From CAZOLI01 sp964580675 (GTDB lineage: Bacteria; Planctomycetota; MHYJ01; CAYXQY01), in the NCBI GenBank assembly GCA_964580675.1, contig CAZOLI010000031.1, forward strand, positions 1 through 30,298: 30,298 bases of DNA, given 5' to 3'. The translations under genes were made by a program, and so were the position numbers. Under the pieces are notes generated by a model, which saw only the letters and a list, made by a program, of their open reading frames with translations, was not told the origin of the DNA and ran no database searches. Each line of letters opens with the position of its first letter. The first letter of the stretch is position 1. Of this stretch, positions 7,119 to 14,676 are shown in pieces.

Positions 7119-8615
7119 TTAAACAAGGGAATGAAGATGATCGAGGTTCAGGTTTGACCGGATGTGGGTTTCCAGCTTCTCAAACGACGACCGGCGGTAC
7201 TGTTGTCGTGATTTTACGTTTTCGGAATCCATGGTGTGGTCGAGGTCCGGCCGGTGTTTCCGAACCAGATAATTTCGAAATTCAGGGGTGTCAAACAATC
7301 CGTGTAAATAGCACCCCCAGACACGATGGTCGTGTCCGGCGGCTGCGGGAAGGTCATTATCGCCGGGAGATGTTTCCAGTTGAAGGGGAACCACGTGGTC
7401 GTTTGTGCCTCTTGTGACACCCATATGAATTTCGTATCCCCGGACCGGAATTCGGTCCGCTCCCCAGTAACCGGCTGTGTTCCTTACGATTTTCCGGGAT
7501 CGAAGTTCCGTCTGAAACGGAAAGAAGGAAAGGGCATCGGTTTCGCCCGGATCCCCTTCAATTCCCCGGGGATCCCGGATTTGTGAACCCATCATCTGGA
7601 ATCCCCCGCAGATTCCCCAGAGCCGTCCGTCCCCTTCGACGTATCGATCAATCCGGGAGGCCCATCCGGATTCTTTCAGCCATTTCAGGTCTTCACGAAC
7701 ATTTTTCGTGCCCGGAAGAACAACGGCGTCGTAGGGCTTCAGGGAGCGGGGGGATTTCCGGAACTGCACGGAAAACCGCGGGTCAAGCTGAAGTATTTCA
7801 ACGTCGGTAAAATTGGAAATGTGCGGATAACAGACCACACAGACCGAGAACCGGTCGTCCGGTGGGGGGGTTCCGGGATCCATCTGATCATCGAGGGTCA
7901 TGGTGTCCTCCGCGTCCACCTGGATCTCCCGATCGTAGGGCACAAGTCCAAGGACGGGTTTCCCCGTGCGGCGTTCAAGAAAGGTGATGCCGTCGTCGAA
8001 GAGATCGGGATCCCCTCGAAAATTATTGATGACAATACCTCTGATTGATTGTTTCTGCTCTGACGGAAGCAGTTCAAGAGTTCCCACAACCTGGGCAAAT
8101 ACGCCCCCTCTGTGAATGTCGGCCACAAGGATGACGGGCAGATCAAGTTCTTCGGTGAAACCGAAGTTGGATATCTCCCGGTCCTTGAGGTTCATTTCGC
8201 AGCAGGATCCCGCTCCCTCCACCAGGATGGTGTCATGCTGATCGGAGAGAATCCGGAAGCTCTCGCGGCAGGAGGTCAGGAACTGGTCGGTGTTCCGGTA
8301 ATAATCCTCGGCGGAGAGGTGTTCCTTTGGTTCTCCCTGAACAATCACCTGGGAACCGGAGGGGCCGGACGGTTTCAGCAGGATGGGATTCATATGGACG
8401 GAGGGGAGTTGACCGGCCGCCCGTGCCTGCGTGGCCTGGGAACGACCTATTTCTCCCCCTTCCATCGCCGGTGCGGAATTGTTGGACATGTTCTGGGACT
8501 TAAACGGAGCAACGTCCCGTCCCTCCTTCCGGAGAATCCTGCAGAGACCCGTGGTGATGAGACTTTTTCCAACTTCGGAACCGGTCCCGAAAATCGCCAG
8601 GTGACTGCCGTTCAC
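7119..8615 (-). CDS. cobQ: Cobyric acid synthase, CobQ/CbiP
   Basis: 498 residues from a GTG start; an in-frame TGA lies 15 bases upstream, so no longer protein is possible. A GAGGGG Shine-Dalgarno-like run sits just before the GTG. CobQ amidates four side chains of adenosylcobyrinic acid a,c-diamide using glutamine and ATP. The N-terminal synthetase domain has the modified P-loop GTGSEVGKS (residues 10-18), FKSQNMSNNS near 38, MNPILLKP near 75 and VEGAGSCCE near 132. The C-terminal triad-type amidotransferase domain has WGICGGFQ with nucleophile Cys336, YEIHMG near 394 and CYLHGLFD with His438. Length is typical. It is the first large gene of the corrinoid operon. Confidence 0.96.
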   Translation of the reverse strand: MNGSHLAIFGTGSEVGKSLITTGLCRILRKEGRDVAPFKSQNMSNNSAPAMEGGEIGRSQATQARAAGQLPSVHMNPILLKPSGPSGSQVIVQGEPKEHLSAEDYYRNTDQFLTSCRESFRILSDQHDTILVEGAGSCCEMNLKDREISNFGFTEELDLPVILVADIHRGGVFAQVVGTLELLPSEQKQSIRGIVINNFRGDPDLFDDGITFLERRTGKPVLGLVPYDREIQVDAEDTMTLDDQMDPGTPPPDDRFSVCVVCYPHISNFTDVEILQLDPRFSVQFRKSPRSLKPYDAVVLPGTKNVREDLKWLKESGWASRIDRYVEGDGRLWGICGGFQMMGSQIRDPRGIEGDPGETDALSFFPFQTELRSRKIVRNTAGYWGADRIPVRGYEIHMGVTRGTNDHVVPLQLETSPGDNDLPAAAGHDHRVWGCYLHGLFDTPEFRNYLVRKHRPDLDHTMDSENVKSRQQYRRSSFEKLETHIRSNLNLDHLHSLV

Positions 8616-8630
8616 GTTCCCCTCGAAGAA

Positions 8631-8744
8631 TCACTCCCATTCAAAAAGTGGTATGACCTCAGCGTTCCCGTATTCGGCCCCTCTGCGTCGGTGTTCCTCC
8701 AGAAAACGTTCCGGACGTTCATAGAGCGTCAGCCCGGACCGCAT
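8631..8744 (-). CDS. Possible small ORF (37 aa) in front of cobQ
   Basis: A short frame starting with ATG at 8744 (first residues MRSGLTLYERPERF, last residues EVIPLFEWE) ends in TGA 15 bases before the cobQ GTG, in the same frame as cobQ. The composition is protein-like (amphipathic, many Glu/Arg, aromatic end) and the spacing is that of an operon. The frame is also open upstream of the ATG. No family is recognised and no Shine-Dalgarno sequence is seen. It could be a real leader peptide or small protein coupled to cobQ, or the tail of a decayed gene next to the tRNA genes. Confidence 0.4.
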   Translation of the reverse strand: MRSGLTLYERPERFLEEHRRRGAEYGNAEVIPLFEWE

Positions 8745-8806
8745 CACGCCCGCGGGCGAAGCCGGGACCGGCACGGATGGGAAGAAGAAGGATGGGAATA
8801 CGGGAA

Positions 8807-8892
8807 TGGAGGGTGAGGGATTCGAACCCTCGAAGGGCCCTATGCCCGGCAGATTTACAGTCTGCTTCCTTTAACCACTTGGATAACCCTCC
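8807..8892 (-). tRNA. tRNA-Tyr (anticodon GTA)
   Basis: 86 bases. The acceptor arms GGAGGGT and ACCCTCC pair fully, the anticodon stem and loop read CAGACTGTAAATCTG with anticodon GTA, a long variable arm of the class II type is present, and the T arm has GGGTTCGAATCCC. The discriminator is A; CCA is not encoded. It lies 19 bases after tRNA-Thr in the same direction. Confidence 0.96.
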
Positions 8893-8911
8893 TCATGCTT
8901 TGGTTGTGAAA

Positions 8912-8983
<72 letters not shown>

Positions 8984-9001
8984 CTGTCCGTCGTTGTCCT
9001 T

Positions 9002-10537
9002 CTACTTGTTTAAGTGTTCTTCTTTTAGCGTGTCCCGGATGGGGGCGATGCCCACTCCTTCCTCCACGACCAGCGTCTCCGGAGAAAGGTCGTCGCACAT
9101 CTCACAAGCACGCGAATAATTGTCCTCAAGCCGGCTCTTCATTAGAAAAATATAATCAAACTGATTCACATTTTCATCTTGCTTCAGGGAATCCAGTTCT
9201 TCCCCGTTCTGGTCGTCCGCCTCAATCCAGCGGAAGTTGCTGAATTTGAACGCACTTTCGATGCGCCGCCGCCAGTCGCGTGTCACCGAGTTCCCAACGG
9301 CGATTGCATTTTTGCCCTCGGTTAACCGGAGAACCTCCTCACCGATGTTCGGGCCGATGGTCGGTCTCGGGTGTACTTCCGGTTGTTCTTCCTTGTCCTC
9401 CTCCCTGGATCGGTCCCGGGACTGATCCTTGATCATCTGCCGGAGGGGTTCAAATTCCTCCTCCCCCTCAAGAAGATCCGAAAACCGACCGGCGACTTCC
9501 GTAACGGCCGGATCGTCCAGCGCCAGGAGATCCATGCCTTCACTTAACGCTGATTTTACTTCCTTCTGATCCGGATCGTCTTTGCTGGCCAGTTCCCGGA
9601 GACGGCGGCGACAAATTTTTCGATCCTTCTTCCGTTCTTCCGGAGGTTCCTTGAGGAACTCCCGGGCGCGTTTCTCCCGCTGCAGGTTCAGTTTTAGTTT
9701 CCGTTTCTGTTCCTCAAGGTAACGGTTCCAATCGGTTTCGTAACTTCGCTTCAGTGCATCAATCCATTCACATTCCGTGTCACGGGTGACCGTGGTCAAT
9801 TTGCCGAAGAAGACGTGGATTTTCTGAAACAATTCCGAGGGGAGCATTTCCTTGTGCTCCTCCAGGGCTTCCTGGAGTTTCCGGGCCCGACCGGCCCAGA
9901 TGGCGATCTGTGCCGAACGGCTTTTTACCGACAGCGAATCAAGAAACTGAATTCCTCGTTCGGCTTCCTGGATTAACTCCTCAATGTCGGCGATGTGTTC
10001 GAGAACCTCGGCGGGCAGGTCCTCGAACCGTGGGTCTTTTCGAACCATCCGGCGTTGATAGGAGGGTTTGTCGTTTTCCTCCTGTTCTTTTTCCCGCTCC
10101 ACCGGTTCCTCTCGCCGGGCCGAGGATTTCTCTATTTCCTCGGACCAGGAGACGTCGTTTCCGGAAGCAAAGTCCCCTGCCTTTACGGGTCTGTCGGGTT
10201 GTTCCTCTTCTTCGAGCGGTTCATTGCGTTCCGCTTCTTCCGGCTGGCCGGGGGCCTCCGGCGTCTCCGTTTCACGAACATCGGTCGACGTTCGTGTTTC
10301 GGCCTCCCGCTCCCGGTCCGTCGGTGTGCCGTCGGTGCGGTCCGACATCAACTCGTCCAGGCCCTGGATCTGAAGTCCGTTGAGTTCGTCCAGAAATGTT
10401 TTTAGCTTCTGACGGACCTGATCGACTTCCGATAGAGCATCCCGCAGCTGCTTCTTCAGTTGATTGCTGTCCTTCAGGAATTTTCGAATTTCCGATAGTT
10501 TCTCTTTGCGCTGATTTCCTGCGTTTTCCCGTTTCAT
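9002..10537 (-). CDS. Acidic coiled-coil protein with DUF2325-like C-terminal domain
   Basis: 511 residues from the ATG at 10537. A GTG nine bases upstream is in frame, but the AGGAG at 10550-10546 is placed eight bases before the ATG and overlaps the GTG. Residues about 1-60 form a predicted coiled coil (SEIRKFLKDSNQLKKQL). Residues about 65-165 are a Glu/Arg/Pro-rich disordered acidic segment. Helical and basic coiled-coil regions follow (about 170-330), then another charged linker. Residues about 395-511 resemble DUF2325: a nucleotide-fold-like start (EGKNAIAVGNSV), a WIEADDQN segment, FDYIFLMKS, and a final Cys pair ACEMCD. The function of that domain is not established. It has its own promoter and is followed by two tRNA genes. 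Family assignment of the C-terminus is an inference. Confidence 0.75.
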   Translation of the reverse strand: MKRENAGNQRKEKLSEIRKFLKDSNQLKKQLRDALSEVDQVRQKLKTFLDELNGLQIQGLDELMSDRTDGTPTDREREAETRTSTDVRETETPEAPGQPEEAERNEPLEEEEQPDRPVKAGDFASGNDVSWSEEIEKSSARREEPVEREKEQEENDKPSYQRRMVRKDPRFEDLPAEVLEHIADIEELIQEAERGIQFLDSLSVKSRSAQIAIWAGRARKLQEALEEHKEMLPSELFQKIHVFFGKLTTVTRDTECEWIDALKRSYETDWNRYLEEQKRKLKLNLQREKRAREFLKEPPEERKKDRKICRRRLRELASKDDPDQKEVKSALSEGMDLLALDDPAVTEVAGRFSDLLEGEEEFEPLRQMIKDQSRDRSREEDKEEQPEVHPRPTIGPNIGEEVLRLTEGKNAIAVGNSVTRDWRRRIESAFKFSNFRWIEADDQNGEELDSLKQDENVNQFDYIFLMKSRLEDNYSRACEMCDDLSPETLVVEEGVGIAPIRDTLKEEHLNK

Positions 10538-10545
10538 CGCTGACA

Positions 10546-10550
10546 CTCCT
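10546..10550 (-). promoter_or_regulatory. Shine-Dalgarno site that fixes the start of the coiled-coil gene
   Basis: AGGAG on the minus strand, eight bases before the ATG at 10537. Its position argues against the in-frame GTG at 10546, which it overlaps. Confidence 0.65.
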
Positions 10551-10705
10551 GTAGCGTAATTTTTCCATGAAAGGCTTCCTTTTTTTCCGACTTTTACTTA
10601 CTGGCATGTATCCGCACATGAACAAACTATACCCCATAAACGGCTGAATCAGGCGATAAGAAGATACCGGACCAAAGAGCAGCCGCATAGTCCATGCATT
10701 CGTTT

Positions 10706-10734
10706 ATGCTAGCAAATTAATGTCGTAATTGCAA
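10706..10734 (-). promoter_or_regulatory. Sigma70-type promoter for the coiled-coil gene and probably the tRNAs
   Basis: Minus-strand TTGCAA (10734-10729) and TAGCAT (10711-10706) are 17 bases apart, each four of six to consensus, in an AT-rich pocket of otherwise GC-rich sequence. Transcription from near 10699 gives a leader of about 160 bases. Confidence 0.5.
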
Positions 10735-10812
10735 TAAGTTGTTTCCTCCGTGTCCTGTGTTTTTGTTCGTTCACGCGGGCGAATCGGGAGAGGAGCGACT
10801 GACGGAATCGAC

Positions 10813-10851
10813 GGGGGGCGAAAGGGGGTTTAGCGGGGGGGAAGGATAGGG
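10813..10851 (+). other. G-quadruplex-type motif
   Basis: Four G-runs of 6, 5, 7 and 3 bases are separated by loops CGAAA, TTTAGC and AAGGATA (5, 6 and 7 bases). This satisfies the usual rule of four runs of at least three G with loops of one to seven. The G-rich strand is the template for the minus-strand genes on both sides. Confidence 0.6.
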
Positions 10852-10957
10852 AGTGAAGAAGGATTTTCAGGTGTAAATTCCGGAAGAGAACGGTGTTGCT
10901 CCAATTGCGGGGGGAGATTCGGGGTTTGATTGTTGATGGTTCGTTCGGGAGGACCGG

Positions 10958-13207
10958 TTAGGATTCGTCTTCGGAGACCTCCTCCGGTTCCACGAGGTAG
11001 TCCTTTTCAATCCAGCGTTTTTTCTTTTTCTTGTTCGGGAAACTCGTTGTGTTTCGGCAGTCCGGGAACCCGGAACACCCGAGAAACTTTTTGCCGTTCC
11101 GGCTGGTTCGCACCACAAGTTTGCCGTCACACTCATTGCAATCCATCTGCAGTCTCCACCAATTTCCATCCGGGCCCTTCACGTAGTCCAGGGAACGAGT
11201 GTAATCACAGTCCGGATACGTGGAACAACCGATAAATTCTCCGCTGCGTCCTTCTTTCACGACCAGATCCTCACCGCACTCCGGACAGGATTCCCCGAGG
11301 GCGTCCGGTTCTTCCATGGATCGCGTGTTTTTGCATTCCGGAAACGCGGAGCAACCCAGGAATTTTCCGTCCCGGTTCCAGCGAATGACCATTTCCTCTC
11401 CGCATTCGGAGCAGGTGACCTCCTCTTCCGGTTTTTTCCCTTTTTCGGAGGACATGTCCTCCTTGGCGTTTTCCAGGTCGTCCGTGAACCGTTCGTAAAA
11501 CTCCTGAAGAATATCTTTCCAGTCGACGTGCGATTCCTCGATTTCGTCCAGCTGTTCCTCCACCCTCGAGGTAAATTCGGTGTCCATCAGGTCGTCGAAG
11601 TGTTCCTTCAGTTTGTCGTTGACGAGCCGGCCGAGATCCGTTGATTCCAGGGATCGTCCGTTTTTCTCAACGTACCCGCGGTCCTGAATTGTGCTGAGGA
11701 TGGGGGAGTACGTGGAGGGCCGTCCGATGCCTTTGTCCTCCAGTGTTTTTACCAGCGATGCCTCGGTGTAATGGGGAGGCGGTTTCGTGAAGTGCTGGGA
11801 GGGGATGATGTCAATTACGCCGAGTTCCTGATCCTCTTCGAGTTCCGGCAGAATCTGGCTCTTCTTGCGTCCACCGGTTCCCATCAGTTTCAGGTATCCC
11901 GGAAAAACCAGTTCACGGCCTCTTGCCCGGAAGATGGTGTTGGCCGCCGCAATGTCCGCCCGCGTGTTGTGGTAGACGGCCGGGGTCATCTGCGAGGCAA
12001 CAAATCGTTTCCAGATCAGACGGTACAGTTTGAACTGATCGGAGGAAAGGTGTTCTTTTATGGACCAGGGATCGCGGCTGACGGAGGTGGGACGGATACA
12101 CTCGTGCGCTTCTTCCGCTCCTTCCTTGGACTGAAAGAACCGGGGATCCTCCGGAAGGTATTTGTCCCCGAACCGGTTTTGGATTTCCGACCGGCACTTC
12201 TTCATCGCGTCGCCGGAAATCCGGAAGGAGTCCGTTCGCATATAGGTGATCAATCCCACGGCGCCTTCATCCCCCAGGTCGATGCCTTCGTACAGTTGCT
12301 GGGCAATGACCATGGTTTTCTTCGTGCTGAAACGAAGTTTGGAGGAGGCCCGCTGCTGAAGCAGGCTGGTGTGGTACGGAGGACCCGGATTGTCCATTTT
12401 CTTTTTCCGCTCCACGTCCTCGACCGTGAAGGTGGCGTCGTCGAGGTCCTCCACGATCTCACCGGCTTCCTCCTCCGATCCAATGTCCGGTTTCTCACCC
12501 TCCACCCGGAACAATTCGGCCTCAAAACCGGCTTCTTCGTCCTCTTTCATCTCGTCCAGGTCCGCGTCCGGATCTTCGTGCAGGCGTGCGTCAATTTCCC
12601 AGTATTCCTCGGGGTCGAACGCTTCGATTTCGCGGTCCCGTTCGACGACAAGCATTACCGCAACGGACTGGACCCGTCCGGCACTCAATCCTCTTGCCAC
12701 TTTGTCCCATAGCAGGGGACTCAGTCGATAACCCACAATCCGGTCGAGGAAACGTCGGGCCTGCTGGGCATTCACGAGATCGTCCGAAATATCTCCCGGG
12801 TTCTCGAAGGCCTCCTCCACGGCCTGTCGGGTAATTTCGTTGAACGAAACGCGATGGACCCGGTTCCCGTTTCCGTTTTCCTGGTCGAGGTTCAGCACCT
12901 TTGTCAGATGCCATGCAATGGCCTCTCCTTCGCGGTCCGGATCAGGGGCAAGGTAAATTCGGTCGGACCGGGATACTTTTTCCTCGAGGTTTTCCAGGAT
13001 GTCTTCCTTCCCCTCGACGATTTCGTACTCCGGCTCGAAGTCGTTTTCGACGTCGATGCCGAACCGGCTTTCCGGCAGGTCCCTCACATGGCCCATGCAG
13101 GCTTCGACTTCGTACTCATCCCCGAGAAACTTTTTTATGGTATTGGCCTTCGCGGGGGATTCCACGATGACGATGTGTTTGTCTCTTCCGTTGCTTTTCC
13201 TGTTCAT
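10958..13207 (-). CDS. topA: DNA topoisomerase I (type IA) with three C4 zinc fingers
   Basis: 749 residues. The enzyme relaxes negative supercoils by transient cutting of one strand. The Toprim domain shows HIVIVESPAKANTIKKFL (Glu16) and LAPDPDREGEA with the metal-binding Asp89, Asp91 and Glu93. The catalytic tyrosine is Tyr322 in GLITYMRTDS. GHVRDLP, SAGRVQSVA and GIGRPSTYSP are further family blocks. Three C-terminal zinc ribbons follow, with cysteines 599/602/619/625, 641/644/661/667 and 690/693/711/717, then a Lys-rich run and an acidic end. A strongly acidic insert lies at about 211-257. The ATG overlaps the stop of the exonuclease gene (ATGA), so the two are translationally coupled. 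Confidence 0.98.
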   Translation of the reverse strand: MNRKSNGRDKHIVIVESPAKANTIKKFLGDEYEVEACMGHVRDLPESRFGIDVENDFEPEYEIVEGKEDILENLEEKVSRSDRIYLAPDPDREGEAIAWHLTKVLNLDQENGNGNRVHRVSFNEITRQAVEEAFENPGDISDDLVNAQQARRFLDRIVGYRLSPLLWDKVARGLSAGRVQSVAVMLVVERDREIEAFDPEEYWEIDARLHEDPDADLDEMKEDEEAGFEAELFRVEGEKPDIGSEEEAGEIVEDLDDATFTVEDVERKKKMDNPGPPYHTSLLQQRASSKLRFSTKKTMVIAQQLYEGIDLGDEGAVGLITYMRTDSFRISGDAMKKCRSEIQNRFGDKYLPEDPRFFQSKEGAEEAHECIRPTSVSRDPWSIKEHLSSDQFKLYRLIWKRFVASQMTPAVYHNTRADIAAANTIFRARGRELVFPGYLKLMGTGGRKKSQILPELEEDQELGVIDIIPSQHFTKPPPHYTEASLVKTLEDKGIGRPSTYSPILSTIQDRGYVEKNGRSLESTDLGRLVNDKLKEHFDDLMDTEFTSRVEEQLDEIEESHVDWKDILQEFYERFTDDLENAKEDMSSEKGKKPEEEVTCSECGEEMVIRWNRDGKFLGCSAFPECKNTRSMEEPDALGESCPECGEDLVVKEGRSGEFIGCSTYPDCDYTRSLDYVKGPDGNWWRLQMDCNECDGKLVVRTSRNGKKFLGCSGFPDCRNTTSFPNKKKKKRWIEKDYLVEPEEVSEDES

Positions 13208-13797
13208 TCGTCCGATTCACCGTTCCAATCCACGGAGACTTCAATGGTTCCTTCATGGCGAGGCACGAGGACGTGACCGTGCTCCTTTCCGTACCGGTAC
13301 ACTTCCGACGTGATTCGCACGTCCTCGCGACAGTACTCAATAACCCGATCCACCTCCCCCTCCTTGTACCAGCGAACGGCCCGGAGCCCATCCGCACTCT
13401 TTGTGGCACCGATTGTGGCACCGGCGACATCGTCGAGTTTAACCCGACGGTTCAGGTCCCGCTCGATATCAACGAGCATATCAAGGGTATTTATTTCATC
13501 AAACGAAAGCGGTGTGTACGGCTCCAGTACGGGATAATCGAAATCGAGGAGGTTGTACCCGATGACTTTCTCGGCGGAGAACAACTGATCGATAAGGTCA
13601 TTTACCTCGGATTCCCGGTACGTCAGGAATTCTCCGGTTTCCTCGTTCCGGAGCACGGCGGCCGATAATTTTAATTCTCCGTGGTTGCCCCGACCCCCGA
13701 CTTCCTGAAACGTTTTCTGGGTTTCCAGGTCAAAGGTGTAAACCCCGGATTTCTCCTCGTCGTCCGGTTCAAACAATGATTGCTGGTTGTTCTGCAT
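13204..13797 (-). CDS. RNase H-fold 3'-5' exonuclease-like protein (DEDDy type)
   Basis: 197 residues. The DEDD exonuclease metal-binding pattern is visible: FDLET with Asp23 and Glu25, NLLDFDYPVL with Asp85/Asp87, and YCREDV with Tyr155 three residues before Asp159, giving the YxxxD motif of the DEDDy subgroup. Such proteins hydrolyse DNA or RNA from the 3' end; the size suggests the exonuclease domain alone without polymerase or helicase. A GGAG sits just before the ATG at 13797. It is the first gene of a two-gene unit with topA. Nucleic-acid substrate is not known; a role in the same DNA transaction as topoisomerase I is an inference from coupling. Confidence 0.8.
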   Translation of the reverse strand: MQNNQQSLFEPDDEEKSGVYTFDLETQKTFQEVGGRGNHGELKLSAAVLRNEETGEFLTYRESEVNDLIDQLFSAEKVIGYNLLDFDYPVLEPYTPLSFDEINTLDMLVDIERDLNRRVKLDDVAGATIGATKSADGLRAVRWYKEGEVDRVIEYCREDVRITSEVYRYGKEHGHVLVPRHEGTIEVSVDWNGESDE

Positions 13798-13850
13798 TCG
13801 TCTCCGGTTCCTGCTGATGTGCTTTGATTGCCAATTCTTCCGGTACGGAT

Positions 13851-13880
13851 GTTATAAGAACCCGGACCGCTCAATTGCAA
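13851..13880 (-). promoter_or_regulatory. Sigma70-type promoter for the exonuclease-topA unit
   Basis: Minus-strand TTGCAA (13880-13875) and TATAAC (13856-13851) with an 18-base spacer. The -10 box matches five of six. The predicted start near 13844 gives a leader of about 47 bases before the ATG at 13797. Confidence 0.5.
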
Positions 13881-14043
13881 CGCAATCGTTCTTAACAGAG
13901 ATATACTGGAATTTCCAGAAGGGGATATTCAGCGAAATGACGGCCGGCGGATTGTGCAATACGCCCGTTTTTGATTTTCGTCCGTTGAAAACTCCGGCGG
14001 GTATCGATTGTGCATCCCCGGCACCCCCGGAACGGCCGGACCA

Positions 14044-14676
14044 TCAGGAAGAAGATGTGAGACGTTCGATACGTGCGACGAGGCGCCGGGCTATCTGTTC
14101 TTTGCTATCGACGGTCCATTCCTCCGGTTCCTCGGCTTCCGTCCTCCGGATGAGGGTTAGCGACTGGCGGTCTGCCCCCATTGCCTCCGGTGGGTTCACG
14201 CAGATGAGGTCGAGGTTCTTCCGGTTCAATTTTCCGCGGGCCCGTGCATAATCCTCGTCGGTTTCAACGGCAAATCCCACAAGAAACGGCCGGTCGTCCT
14301 GTTCGCCGACGGTTTGCAGAATATCGTCGGTTCGCTCCAGCCTGAGTTGTTTGGGAATGTCTTCTTTTCGGTATTTCCCGGACTGTTGTTCGGCCGGACG
14401 CACGTCCGCAACGGCGGCCGCCATGACCAGGACGTCGTGGTCGGGATACTCACTCATCACCGCCTGTTTCATGTCGGCGGCGGAAACCACCCGTTTCACC
14501 GAAACATCCGGGTCCGGGGACCGGTGGGTCGGGCCAAGAATTAATTTCGTGCTATGGCCCCGGTCGGCAGCGGCTTCCGATATTTCGATACCAAGACGGC
14601 CCGAGGCCGGATTGGAAAGGAAACGGACATCGTCGATGTGTTCCCGGGTGGGACCACCGGTAACGAGGAAATTCAT
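14044..14676 (-). CDS. coaB: Phosphopantothenate-cysteine ligase, stand-alone CoaB
   Basis: 210 residues. CoaB condenses 4'-phosphopantothenate with cysteine using a nucleotide triphosphate. The chain starts directly with MNFLVTGGPTREHIDDVRF and continues SNPASGRLGIEI, then VMAAAVADVRP near 84 and SGKYRKEDIP near 98, followed by LVGFAVETDE; these are the CoaB blocks of the usual bifunctional CoaBC protein. Its ATG overlaps the coaC stop by four bases (14676-14673). Most bacteria carry the two activities in one polypeptide of about 400 residues; here the split falls exactly at the domain boundary. It is the last gene of the housekeeping run. Confidence 0.93.
   Translation of the reverse strand: MNFLVTGGPTREHIDDVRFLSNPASGRLGIEISEAAADRGHSTKLILGPTHRSPDPDVSVKRVVSAADMKQAVMSEYPDHDVLVMAAAVADVRPAEQQSGKYRKEDIPKQLRLERTDDILQTVGEQDDRPFLVGFAVETDEDYARARGKLNRKNLDLICVNPPEAMGADRQSLTLIRRTEAEEPEEWTVDSKEQIARRLVARIERLTSSS

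Larger units (their letters stand above)
10538..10957. other. 420-base intergenic region with promoter and G-rich tract
   Basis: This lies between the topA stop and the coiled-coil gene, both on the minus strand. It holds the promoter at 10706-10734, about 160 bases of AT-richer leader, and a strongly purine-biased stretch (about 10780-10865) with a G-quadruplex-type motif at 10813-10851. No convincing ORF, tRNA or clear terminator hairpin for topA was found in it. Confidence 0.6.

Noticed and set aside
8616..8744. Readthrough or selenocysteine at the TGA between the small ORF and cobQ
   Set aside because: CobQ has a normal start with a Shine-Dalgarno-like run and its known domain begins right after the GTG; nothing suggests an insertion signal.
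8616..8806. Cobalamin riboswitch upstream of the corrinoid operon
   Set aside because: The B12-box and the GCCACTG-type core were looked for on the minus strand and not found; the region is instead partly open as a small ORF.
10538..10546. GTG start for the coiled-coil gene
   Set aside because: The Shine-Dalgarno sequence overlaps the GTG and is correctly spaced only for the ATG at 10537.
11771..12712. Long plus-strand ORF opposite topA
   Set aside because: It is antisense to a complete and conserved topA and shows no recognisable domain.
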